This document shows, piece after piece, positions 1 to 7,426 of a DNA stretch of 48,086 nucleotides; position 1 is the stretch's first letter, and each line of letters begins with the position of its first letter. The notes beneath the pieces were generated by a model. The model saw only the letters and a program-made list of their open reading frames with translations, ran no database searches and was not told the DNA's origin. The DNA lies in the IMG/VR virus record IMGVR_UViG_3300009609_000030, positions 1-48,086 of that record. One strand, written 5' to 3'. The translations under genes and the position numbers were made by a program. The stretch is from a virus.

Positions 1-1
1 A

Positions 2-193
2 CCCAGACCCGGAGACCTATCTATTTGTCTTTACTGTGCTACATTATCCAAGTTTGATGAGGACTTGAATTTAATTCCCCTGACACCACAGGAGTTAGAG
101 GATATAAAATCCACTGATGCCGGAGCCTATCAAGTAATGATGAAAGCTGCAATACACATTACACAACTAATAAAAAAAACTAACCATGAGTGA
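2..193 (+). CDS. C-terminal end of a hypothetical phage protein (5' end outside window)
   Basis: An open frame runs in from the left edge and stops at TGA 191-193, giving the last 63 residues of a protein whose start lies outside the window. Near the visible start it has a CLYC pair (two Cys, two residues apart), followed by a mostly helical, acidic-then-basic tail ending KKTNHE. It overlaps the next gene by 8 bases (186-193), which suggests translational coupling in the same plus-strand operon. I do not recognise the family. The single Cys pair could be half of a zinc site, but the rest is missing, so no function is assigned. Confidence 0.5.
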   Translation, partial: PRPGDLSICLYCATLSKFDEDLNLIPLTPQELEDIKSTDAGAYQVMMKAAIHITQLIKKTNHE

Positions 194-398
194 CACAATA
201 CCAAAATTCATTGTAGCAGAGGTCAGCAAAACCTGGATACCGGGAACACCTATCAGTGACTTACTAAGCCAGAAGTTTGAGAAGGTCATCAATGTGAATG
301 ATGAGAGAGGGTATAGCTTGAAGGAATGGAAGCTAAGCACCACTATTCATAATAATACACTGACTGAAACAATTATTGCCATCTTTGAAAAACAATAA
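186..398 (+). CDS. Small hypothetical phage protein, 70 aa
   Basis: This is a compact protein of mixed alpha/beta character with no signal peptide, membrane segment or motif that I recognise. The ATG lies inside the end of the preceding gene and follows an A-rich stretch with no Shine-Dalgarno, as is usual for Bacteroidota and their phages. Only 2 bases separate its TAA stop from the next ATG, so it is almost certainly co-transcribed with the genes on both sides. Small accessory genes of this type are common in the non-structural half of crAss-like genomes. The gene call rests on packing and frame continuity; the function is unknown. Confidence 0.6.
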   Translation: MSDTIPKFIVAEVSKTWIPGTPISDLLSQKFEKVINVNDERGYSLKEWKLSTTIHNNTLTETIIAIFEKQ

Positions 399-400
399 CC

Positions 401-754
401 ATGAATAAAGACTCAGTTAAACAACAGATGGATGACTATCCGGCACTTGATATTTGTGATGCCCTTTTTGAATGGGCGAATGAAAAGGATAAAATGACTA
501 TTCATAGGGGTGAGTTTTTGGAGTTGTCTAAAAAATTAGCTGGCCTTTTTGCTGCCGCCCCTGCATACAAGGGAGGGGATTGGATGGCACTGGTTGAAGC
601 TAAAAATGAATACATAAAAATCCTATCAGATGAATTGGATGATGTTTTCGGGATAGCTCATGCACATGGTTGGAGAAGTAAATTAGCCAAAGAGGGTCAA
701 GCGGCAAGAAATAAAATTGCAGAATTAGAAGCAAAGCTAACCCCCATCACTTAA
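401..754 (+). CDS. Hypothetical phage protein, 117 aa, with C-terminal helix
   Basis: The protein is soluble and largely helical, and its C-terminal third (KEGQAARNKIAELEAKL) looks like a short coiled coil. The middle has the string APAYKGGDW. The downstream neighbour carries a similar PYKGDE at a comparable position, and both begin with a short acidic/basic helix, so the two could be distant paralogues; the similarity is too weak to assert. The start follows an A-rich AATAACC leader without a Shine-Dalgarno. It lies 2 bases after the previous stop and 11 bases before the next start, consistent with an operon. I do not recognise the family. Confidence 0.65.
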   Translation: MNKDSVKQQMDDYPALDICDALFEWANEKDKMTIHRGEFLELSKKLAGLFAAAPAYKGGDWMALVEAKNEYIKILSDELDDVFGIAHAHGWRSKLAKEGQAARNKIAELEAKLTPIT

Positions 755-765
755 AAATAATAACA

Positions 766-1086
766 ATGACCAGAGATGAGATTAAAAAGCAGATAGTGGA
801 GTATATGAAAATGTATGTACCAGATGGTGAGCCTATTGGTGCTGAAAAAATAATGCAATTAATTGAATCCGAATCCACCCCATACAAGGGAGATGAAACA
901 ACAATTAATAATTTAAATAGTACCGTTATGCGGTGGATTGAAAAATATATGATTGAAGATTACGGGAGACAAAGATGGAATAAAATGACCCGTGAAGAAC
1001 AAGCTATAATATTGCAAAACTTTCTGAATGACCTCGTAAAAGCAATTGAGAAAATTCGTGAAATAAAACTTAAAACACCTATATGA
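766..1086 (+). CDS. Hypothetical phage protein, 106 aa
   Basis: This is a predominantly helical, charged protein without a signal peptide or membrane segment. It contains PYKGDE around residue 40, like the APAYKGGD of the upstream gene. The second half reads like two amphipathic helices rich in E, K, I and L, which could be an oligomerisation region. The start has the AATAACAATG context that recurs in this operon. The TGA stop overlaps the next ATG in a 4-base ATGA, implying coupled translation. No function is recognised. Confidence 0.65.
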   Translation: MTRDEIKKQIVEYMKMYVPDGEPIGAEKIMQLIESESTPYKGDETTINNLNSTVMRWIEKYMIEDYGRQRWNKMTREEQAIILQNFLNDLVKAIEKIREIKLKTPI

Positions 1087-1418
1087 CTGATCTCAATGAC
1101 ATCAACAAGGAATTCATATTCCACCTGATTGACACCACATGGAATCATGCCTATCAGGATAAATCTGTTCCTTCAACTATCTGGGCAAGTGAAATACTTC
1201 AGGAGGCTATAACAACTTATGTGCCCCAGCAACAAGAAGGAATTCAAAGATTTAAAATGCCAGTAGACAAGCAACTGCTTGATATGGCACTAATATTCAA
1301 TGATGGACACCTAGATCCTATTAAACTGGCAGATATGGTAGCCATGTGCCAGTTTATACTCTACAGGCTACATGAAAACGGAGATATAAACATTCCTTCA
1401 TCACAAGAAAAAGAATAA
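1083..1418 (+). CDS. Hypothetical phage protein, 111 aa
   Basis: The gene starts within the ATGA overlap with the previous gene. The protein is acidic and mostly helical, with no Cys cluster, signal peptide or membrane segment and no catalytic motif that I can identify. The stop lies 2 bases before the next start. It appears to be one of a run of accessory genes that crAss-like phages carry outside the virion block. The tight packing and consistent frame support it as a real gene; its role cannot be read from the sequence. Confidence 0.65.
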   Translation: MTDLNDINKEFIFHLIDTTWNHAYQDKSVPSTIWASEILQEAITTYVPQQQEGIQRFKMPVDKQLLDMALIFNDGHLDPIKLADMVAMCQFILYRLHENGDINIPSSQEKE

Positions 1419-1420
1419 CA

Positions 1421-1810
1421 ATGACACCAATGGACAAATTAAAAGAAAGCCTGAGAAAAATGAGCAATGCAGGCCCTATCAGACCTTACCCTTACCCAAA
1501 AAGAGATGATCCTTCTTCAGCACTAAGCATCATCACACAGCATACACCTGACTTTGTGGAGGGTGATGAGGATACAAGGAAGGTGGCTCACTTCAGTGAT
1601 CTTGCCAGTTTACTGAGGATTGAATGGGTAAAGAAATTCACAAAAGTCAAAAACTTTCACCAACTTTCCATTAACCTGATCTCCTCTGATCACTGCTTGC
1701 TCATAGCTGAATACAAAGGAGGCAAGGAGTGGTATGTAGTAGGCTACATTACACAGGTAGGATTGGGATTACCTATATGGAAACCATCAACAAAAATTTC
1801 AAGATCATGA
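1421..1810 (+). CDS. Hypothetical phage protein, 129 aa
   Basis: The N-terminus is basic and proline-rich (PIRPYPYPKRDDP), then the sequence becomes a mixed alpha/beta domain ending in alternating hydrophobic strands (about residues 80-120, including EWYVVGYITQVGLGLP). The start follows an A-rich AAGAATAACA leader. The TGA stop overlaps the ATG of the next gene at 1807. I do not recognise a family. It could be a small DNA- or protein-binding accessory factor, but that is a guess based only on the basic N-terminus. Confidence 0.65.
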   Translation: MTPMDKLKESLRKMSNAGPIRPYPYPKRDDPSSALSIITQHTPDFVEGDEDTRKVAHFSDLASLLRIEWVKKFTKVKNFHQLSINLISSDHCLLIAEYKGGKEWYVVGYITQVGLGLPIWKPSTKISRS

Positions 1811-2106
1811 AACTGAACATCATTAACAGGACAGCAGGAAGCTATAATGAATCTGTAGGTATCTCTGAACAGAGGGCTGATGAGTTATCTGATCAGCTTG
1901 ATGTTATCATGGCAGAGCTTACCAGCAGAAAGCAGACAGTGTATGTCTGTGACATCATGGAGCAGATTGCAAGGATAAGTAATAACATTGAGGAGGTCAT
2001 TTACTGCACCATTAATCACTGCAATTGGGCTATGGTATCCGGAGGAATTGTATATTGCCCAACAAAAAAGAAGAGACATGACACCAAAACCCCTGGTAGT
2101 AACTAA
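1807..2106 (+). CDS. Hypothetical phage protein, 99 aa (start placed at 1807)
   Basis: A longer frame opens at 1729, but the first 26 codons would lie inside the preceding gene. The ATG at 1807 forms the same ATGA overlap used repeatedly in this operon, so I place the start there. The protein has a helical N-terminal half (ISEQRADELSDQLDVIMAEL) and four Cys residues in the second half (VCDI, YCTINHC, YCPTKKK), spaced irregularly. These could bind a metal, but they do not match a known finger. The C-terminus is basic (KKKRHDTK). Function is unknown. Confidence 0.6.
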   Translation: MKLNIINRTAGSYNESVGISEQRADELSDQLDVIMAELTSRKQTVYVCDIMEQIARISNNIEEVIYCTINHCNWAMVSGGIVYCPTKKKRHDTKTPGSN

Positions 2107-2272
2107 GAAGGGGGTAGTAGTAGTGCTGGAATCCAAAGCTCTTAGATGCAGACCTACAGTAAGAGGGCCAATTTTTCTCTACACTAATATTAACTCTGAG
2201 GATACTACACTCTACTACCAGTACTCACATGAAATTGTTTTAATTGCTCACTTCAAAAAACTAAAGCAATGA
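2078..2272 (+). CDS. Small hypothetical phage protein, 64 aa (start placed at 2078)
   Basis: The frame is open from 1988, but the upstream 30 codons duplicate coding space of the previous gene. The ATG at 2078 follows AAGAAGAGAC, one of the few purine-rich, weakly Shine-Dalgarno-like leaders here, so this start is preferred. It overlaps the end of the previous gene by 29 bases. The product is basic and strand-rich (KPLVVTKKGVVVVLESKAL) and has one Cys. Its TGA stop overlaps the next start in an ATGA. I do not recognise it, and the exact start is uncertain. Confidence 0.5.
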   Translation: MTPKPLVVTKKGVVVVLESKALRCRPTVRGPIFLYTNINSEDTTLYYQYSHEIVLIAHFKKLKQ

Positions 2273-2751
2273 GTAGATTTGACAGCGAAGAATTTGACAG
2301 GATGTTTAACCTCAGTAAGAATGATGATATCTATGAGGATATACCTGACATACCCGGAGATGAAGAAGAGATGGAAGCAGAGGTAAAGGAATTTGCAGCA
2401 ATGATGGGTGAAACACCTGTAAAGGAAAAGGTCTTTGTTGCTGCTCCTGTGAACAGGAGTGGGAGATGTCCCTGCTGCAATGAGAACTGGGATGGAGGGG
2501 ATATCTTTGAGGAGCTATCAAAACTTGACATCTTTTTCATGATACCTAAAGAGGCTAAGAAGATGGCTGAGAAATATGGATGGACAGAGTGGGAGAAGAA
2601 AAGATTCTCCAATGTGATAGGGGTGGAGTTTGAAAAGCATCTTCAAAAGACCAACATGGTACAATGTCCTAAATGCCGGCATGTATTCAATGTGGTAACT
2701 GGTCAGCATTTCAGGTCACTCAATGAGGCAAGGAATAATCTATATGAGTGA
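2269..2751 (+). CDS. Zinc-ribbon-like phage protein, 160 aa
   Basis: The N-terminal 50 residues are strongly acidic (DIYEDIPDIPGDEEEMEAE). After that there are two Cys pairs, CPCC near residue 67 and CPKC near residue 134, separated by a helical stretch. This spacing fits a zinc ribbon with a long insert between the knuckles; the second knuckle is followed by RHVFNVVTG, typical of a ribbon strand. Such proteins often bind nucleic acid or a polymerase, but no specific role is visible. The gene starts in an ATGA overlap and is the last of the plus-strand operon, followed by the terminator at 2792-2833. Confidence 0.65.
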   Translation: MSRFDSEEFDRMFNLSKNDDIYEDIPDIPGDEEEMEAEVKEFAAMMGETPVKEKVFVAAPVNRSGRCPCCNENWDGGDIFEELSKLDIFFMIPKEAKKMAEKYGWTEWEKKRFSNVIGVEFEKHLQKTNMVQCPKCRHVFNVVTGQHFRSLNEARNNLYE

Positions 2752-2791
2752 AAATGGGTATCTTTATAGGCACTGGATGTGTGGCAAATAA

Positions 2792-2833
2792 GGGTCAGCG
2801 AGTAGCAATACTTCTGGCCCATTTTCTTTTTTT
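2792..2833 (+). terminator. Intrinsic terminator of the plus-strand operon
   Basis: A GGGTCAG arm at 2792-2798 pairs with CTGGCCC at 2814-2820 (one G-U pair in RNA). Inside it AGTA (2801-2804) pairs with TACT (2809-2812) around a GCAA tetraloop. The hairpin is followed by a T-rich run to 2833 (ATTTTCTTTTTTT). It lies 41 bases after the last plus-strand gene and ends 10 bases before the stop of the opposing gene, so it separates the convergent operons. A further outer repeat, AAAATGGG at 2751-2758 and CCCATTTT at 2818-2825, overlaps it and could form an alternative structure. Confidence 0.75.
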
Positions 2834-2842
2834 GATTACCAG

Positions 2843-5800
2843 TTATTTCTCCTTTGGTCTGTTTTTCTTTCTAAGCTGTGAAGGTGTTGGTAGTTCCTTA
2901 TCCAGAATCTTCCTGATTTCTGCTTCTCCCAAACCTTCTTCCTGAAGTTCAGCTCTTCTCTCTGACCTCTCTGCCTTTGATTGCTCAGTGGCCTTCTTAG
3001 AAGCTGATTGAAACCATTCATCAAATGGAGATTTCTTAAACTGTCTTTCAGATAGTGTCTCAAGTCCAAGTGAAGTGGGGTCTTTAAAAATCCCAGGCAG
3101 GAACATCTTCTTACTCTCCTTCCTGAATTTAGCTTCATCATTACCTATAGTCTCTATCCATTTCTTAGTCTCTTCAAGATACCTGATGACTCCATTGGAA
3201 CCAATGATGGAGTTGTAAAGATCAGGTGCATTTATATACTGTCCAGCACCTTGAGATAACTGCATTAGCTTATTGGCAGCTATATTATGCTTGGCTCTTT
3301 CATCAGCCAGCTCCTTCTTAAAATCCTTCTTCTGCTGCTCAGTCATTTTCTTCATCAGCTCTTTTTGCTTCTCTTTATCATCATCCCACCATAGAGCCTT
3401 AACTATTAACAATCCTGCCATCCATGCTAACTGAAGAGATAGATCAGCCATGTTAGCTCTCATGTTAGCTGCATCCTGCTTGTCAAAGTTCTTCTTACCT
3501 ACCCATTTTTCAAAGGACTTATCTGAACCAATAAGTTGCTTACCAGCTAATAGATTAATTGGCATACCAACTGCCTTCTTAAATAGCTGTATGTTAGTAT
3601 ATATGACTTCCTTGATGACATCAACTATGCTAAAAGACTGTCCTTTATTAACACCAAAAAGTCCTCCTGCAATAGCACCACCTAAGCCCCATATTACACC
3701 TGCTATAGGGCCAGAAGCTATAGTAGCTACTACACCAATATGTGTGAATGCACCTCCTGCTCCATAACTCCAATATTTTCCTTTATATCCTATACTACCA
3801 GTTTGAATATCATCTTGCTCAATAGCAAAGCGGGAATAAAGCTGCATAGGTAGCCATGTTTTAAACATAGCAAGTGCCTTGCCAGCAGTCTTGGATTTCA
3901 TCATCATACCTCTTAGCTCATCATAGTTACCATGTGCCTTTACAATTGCCTTGTTTAAACTCTGCTTAAAGACAAGATAATCTTCTCCTTTAAGTTTCTC
4001 CCAATTGTTAATATTCTTCTCTGTTCTGAACTTACCTGTAAGAAGACCAGTCTTATCATCCATAGCATCCCATACACTACTCTTATTTCCATTCTCATCT
4101 TCTATCTTGATAGTTCTTAGCATAGCAATCATAAGGGGACTCTGGTTAAGGAACTCTACTCTCTGGTTAATTTCATGAGGCCCAGCCCAAGAGAGCTTAG
4201 AGGCAAAAGACTTATGAGAAGACTTCTGTAATTCATTTCTGGAATCCATTATCACACTGTACCTGTCCATCAGCTTCCTGTTTTTCCTTGAAGCCCCTGC
4301 CTCTATGAGGCCAAAGCTGACATTCTTCAGGATGGAAACCTTGACTATATTATAAGCCGGGAATATCTCTTTGGGGTCAAAGTGTTCTCCCATTGAAGCC
4401 AGTATCATATTGGAGGATACACCTTCAATAAGGTTGGTAGAGGCTGAGCTTACATTATAACCAAGCCCCAGTGTTCTTATCCATGCTATGAGATTATCAA
4501 ACAAGGCTGTGGCAGTCCTTGCCCTTCCCATCCTGCTCTTTATCTTAATGAGTTCAGCTATCTTTTCAGGATCAGTTTCATCCTTAAGAAGGTCTTCAAT
4601 ATCCTTTAACTGCTTCTTCTCTTCTGAGGAGTATATATCAGAACCAAAGGATGGAATGGCCCTTTTAAGTGTCAATTTCTCTCTCTCCGCTATGAGACTT
4701 TTTAAGTCACTGGTATTAGGATTGGCAGCTAACTTTTCCTCAATTTCTTTTAGTCTCTTATCAATTTTCTGTATTCTCTCACTGGTGACTGCTTCCTGTC
4801 CATGTACACCACCATGCTTCAGACCATAGTTATCCAGTACTACTCTTTCAAACCAATCATCCATTTGTTTAATAGCATTAGTCCTGAGTCCATACTGCAT
4901 GATCTTCTGATCAGGAGTCTTCTTATCCACTCCTATATTGGTAGTGGTAGGCTCTAAGATACTCTGGTAGTGCTTCTTCATGATCTGAAGAATAGGAAGA
5001 GCTTCCTGTCTTGCAGCATAGGCCATAGTCATATTGGAATAATACTTACATATTTTCCCCAGGTCAAAGCTCTGTGACTGCACTACAGAGTGTCTGGAAT
5101 AGTCACCAATAAATCTACCTATCTGCACTGAATCACCTGTCCTCTCCTTTATCTTATCAAGTTTGCCGGCATTGATCTCAGCCAGTGAAATATTGACATG
5201 CAGGTATTCAGCCAGTGATAGCAGGGAGGAAGTACTCATGGAGGATAAAGGAATACTGGTAAATCTATTGATGCTGCTTATTTGCTGGCTCTTGGGTAAA
5301 CCCTTGTTATATTGCTTCAGGAACTTACCTTTCTCAATAGTCATTCTGGCATCAATAGCTCCTTTGTTACCCTGAAGAAACTGGTCATTGACTTTGTAGT
5401 TAGGTCTTTTAGTAATAGGATCAAGGACAGCATAGGATACATCACCCTCCTTCATTACTCCAAAACTCATCCTTGCCTTCTCTATCATGTGTTTGAAGGG
5501 AAGCCACAGGGCACTCATCCAGCCTATATTCTTATCTGCCAGTATCTCAGCAGAGTTCTTCATCATAGCTGGTAGTGTATTAGCAGCCATACCCTGTTGT
5601 ACACTGTAAGGCATATTTTCCCTGATGGTCTCACATACTTCAGCTACCACATCGTAGAACTCAGCTAAGTCAGTGTCACCTTCTATCTCTGCATAGGCTT
5701 TACTATAATATCCTGTAGAGGTAGTGGTATCAGTAAATGTATATTTATTGGTAGCCTTGTCTATCCCAATATTAACAGTATTCTTACGGGGAACAAGTAT

Positions 5801-7426
5801 ATTATAATTCATGAAGTTATTGGCCTTCTCTGAATTCTCACCCTCACCAAAGAAGACACCAGTAACACTATGATAGTCTTCAACTCCTAAAGTAGGATTA
5901 TTGCTATTATCCCACCTGACAATGCGAAGTTTACCTTCAGCAGAAATATCAGCCTTGTCAGATACTCCTTCAATTTCCATTACTGTCTCAATAAAATAAT
6001 CTCTTTGTGACTCAAAGCGGGCTAATGCATTCTTTTGCTTGGTGACATGCTGATCATAACCTTTTTCCCCCAGCACATCCACTAACTCTTTCCTGTGTGC
6101 TATAGCTTCAGCACTGGCAGCTCCTGATATTTCAGGAATAAGAGCAGGATTCATCATGATGGTATTCTGCCTCCTCCATCTCTTATGATCCTCAAAGGCT
6201 TTATTAACAGCTCTTGTTTTCTGTTTATAATCAAGATAGGTCAGGGCATCCTTGAACTTATCATCAAATTTATTAGCTACTGTATCACTGGCATCAAAGA
6301 ACTCTTTGACAAATCTTCTGACCAAGCCTCCTGTTTCATTACCATCCTTAGTGATCTCTTTGTATAACTGAAAAGATGCTCCTTTAAGACCTATGATTCC
6401 AGATCCCCGCAGAGAGTGTCCTTTCTTAATAAGAGCCTTCTGTACTCTTGGACTCATATCATCAATAGTAGTAGCTACACCTCTTGACCATGACAGCTTC
6501 TCTTCAAATGAATTGGCAAGATAAGTGAACATGGCCTGTGGGAGTAAACCATTAGTGGAGAAGATACCCTGAGTGATATCCATAGTCCACATATCAATGA
6601 AGTGTGTATCCTTCAAGCCTGATTGATTATAGACCAGTTCTTCAAAGCTGAACTTCTTATTACCATAAGTCCTCTTTACAGAGTAATCATTATTAACAGC
6701 ATTCTCCGTTATCTCCTGTTCTCTTTTATTAACAACACTCTGAAGGTCTTCAGCTTCCAGTCTCCATGCTTTGAATTTATTCATTAACTCAGCAGACTGT
6801 ACATAGACAGTAGTAAGTTTACCATCTGCATCTTTCACAAACATCTCTTCTTCAGTGAAGAAAGGATTATCCTTACCCAGTTCAAATGTACCAGCCTTTG
6901 TATAGAAGTCAATTAATCTCTGTGCCTCATGTATATCATCAATATTGGATGAATAGGCCAATGCTGTCAGTCTCTCCAAATCTCTTTCTACATAAAATCC
7001 TATAGCATCAATATCCCTTAGTTCCTCAAGGTCTTCAATCTCATCCATTATTCCTTTCTTGTCCAGTTCATAGCTACCCTTTATCTGAAGCTCAAGTACT
7101 CTCTCCTGTTTATTCAATGCAGTTATCTGTTCCTTGGTAAGGTCTTGCTTTTTCTTATCACGCTTAACCACATCAAGCCTTCTGCGGTATTCCAGTAATT
7201 GAGTCCTCTTGAATTCCACAAAATTGGCAAATGCTCCCTGTTCAGGAGGAACACTATTAGAGACAGGAAAGAAGCTGAGATTACTATTATGCAGTGTTCC
7301 TGTATTGTTCATGATATGCTCCTGCTCTATCCTGTTGGCAGCAAAGGGTCTGGTGAAATCAGGATGCTTCAGGAGTTCCTCTTCTGTATATTGTCTTCCC
7401 TTGTAGTTATATGAACATGCAGCCAT
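2843..7426 (-). CDS. Large virion cargo protein, 1527 aa (crAss-like, polymerase-associated block)
   Basis: This is the most downstream gene of the late operon. Its ATG follows the TAA of the giant polymerase gene with no gap (TAAATG), so translation is probably coupled. The N-terminus contains YKGRQYTEEEL, a short pattern I associate with very large phage ejected or cargo proteins. Long charged helical stretches follow (about 75-130 and 860-920). Near the C-terminus there is a Gly/Ala-rich hydrophobic stretch at about 1222-1257 and a second at about 1327-1345, followed by a highly charged tail. In crAss-like phages several very large proteins beside the RNA polymerase gene are packed inside the virion and delivered with DNA, and position and size match that class. 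Catalytic residues are not recognised. The hydrophobic segments could help membrane passage, but this is inference. Confidence 0.65.
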   Translation of the reverse strand: MAACSYNYKGRQYTEEELLKHPDFTRPFAANRIEQEHIMNNTGTLHNSNLSFFPVSNSVPPEQGAFANFVEFKRTQLLEYRRRLDVVKRDKKKQDLTKEQITALNKQERVLELQIKGSYELDKKGIMDEIEDLEELRDIDAIGFYVERDLERLTALAYSSNIDDIHEAQRLIDFYTKAGTFELGKDNPFFTEEEMFVKDADGKLTTVYVQSAELMNKFKAWRLEAEDLQSVVNKREQEITENAVNNDYSVKRTYGNKKFSFEELVYNQSGLKDTHFIDMWTMDITQGIFSTNGLLPQAMFTYLANSFEEKLSWSRGVATTIDDMSPRVQKALIKKGHSLRGSGIIGLKGASFQLYKEITKDGNETGGLVRRFVKEFFDASDTVANKFDDKFKDALTYLDYKQKTRAVNKAFEDHKRWRRQNTIMMNPALIPEISGAASAEAIAHRKELVDVLGEKGYDQHVTKQKNALARFESQRDYFIETVMEIEGVSDKADISAEGKLRIVRWDNSNNPTLGVEDYHSVTGVFFGEGENSEKANNFMNYNILVPRKNTVNIGIDKATNKYTFTDTTTSTGYYSKAYAEIEGDTDLAEFYDVVAEVCETIRENMPYSVQQGMAANTLPAMMKNSAEILADKNIGWMSALWLPFKHMIEKARMSFGVMKEGDVSYAVLDPITKRPNYKVNDQFLQGNKGAIDARMTIEKGKFLKQYNKGLPKSQQISSINRFTSIPLSSMSTSSLLSLAEYLHVNISLAEINAGKLDKIKERTGDSVQIGRFIGDYSRHSVVQSQSFDLGKICKYYSNMTMAYAARQEALPILQIMKKHYQSILEPTTTNIGVDKKTPDQKIMQYGLRTNAIKQMDDWFERVVLDNYGLKHGGVHGQEAVTSERIQKIDKRLKEIEEKLAANPNTSDLKSLIAEREKLTLKRAIPSFGSDIYSSEEKKQLKDIEDLLKDETDPEKIAELIKIKSRMGRARTATALFDNLIAWIRTLGLGYNVSSASTNLIEGVSSNMILASMGEHFDPKEIFPAYNIVKVSILKNVSFGLIEAGASRKNRKLMDRYSVIMDSRNELQKSSHKSFASKLSWAGPHEINQRVEFLNQSPLMIAMLRTIKIEDENGNKSSVWDAMDDKTGLLTGKFRTEKNINNWEKLKGEDYLVFKQSLNKAIVKAHGNYDELRGMMMKSKTAGKALAMFKTWLPMQLYSRFAIEQDDIQTGSIGYKGKYWSYGAGGAFTHIGVVATIASGPIAGVIWGLGGAIAGGLFGVNKGQSFSIVDVIKEVIYTNIQLFKKAVGMPINLLAGKQLIGSDKSFEKWVGKKNFDKQDAANMRANMADLSLQLAWMAGLLIVKALWWDDDKEKQKELMKKMTEQQKKDFKKELADERAKHNIAANKLMQLSQGAGQYINAPDLYNSIIGSNGVIRYLEETKKWIETIGNDEAKFRKESKKMFLPGIFKDPTSLGLETLSERQFKKSPFDEWFQSASKKATEQSKAERSERRAELQEEGLGEAEIRKILDKELPTPSQLRKKNRPKEK

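Noticed and set aside
401-1086. Paralogy between the 117- and 106-residue plus-strand proteins
   Set aside because: Only a short AYKGGD / PYKGDE match and a similar helical start were seen, which is not enough to claim common origin.
1729-1806. Upstream extension of the 99-residue gene
   Set aside because: It lies inside the preceding gene. The ATG at 1807 makes the ATGA overlap typical of this operon.
2748-2945. Possible small plus-strand gene after the zinc-ribbon gene (GTG start, hydrophobic middle)
   Set aside because: It runs through the terminator hairpin and T-tract and then about 100 bases into the opposing 1527-residue gene. The hydrophobic look comes from the T-rich terminator, so it is most likely non-coding.
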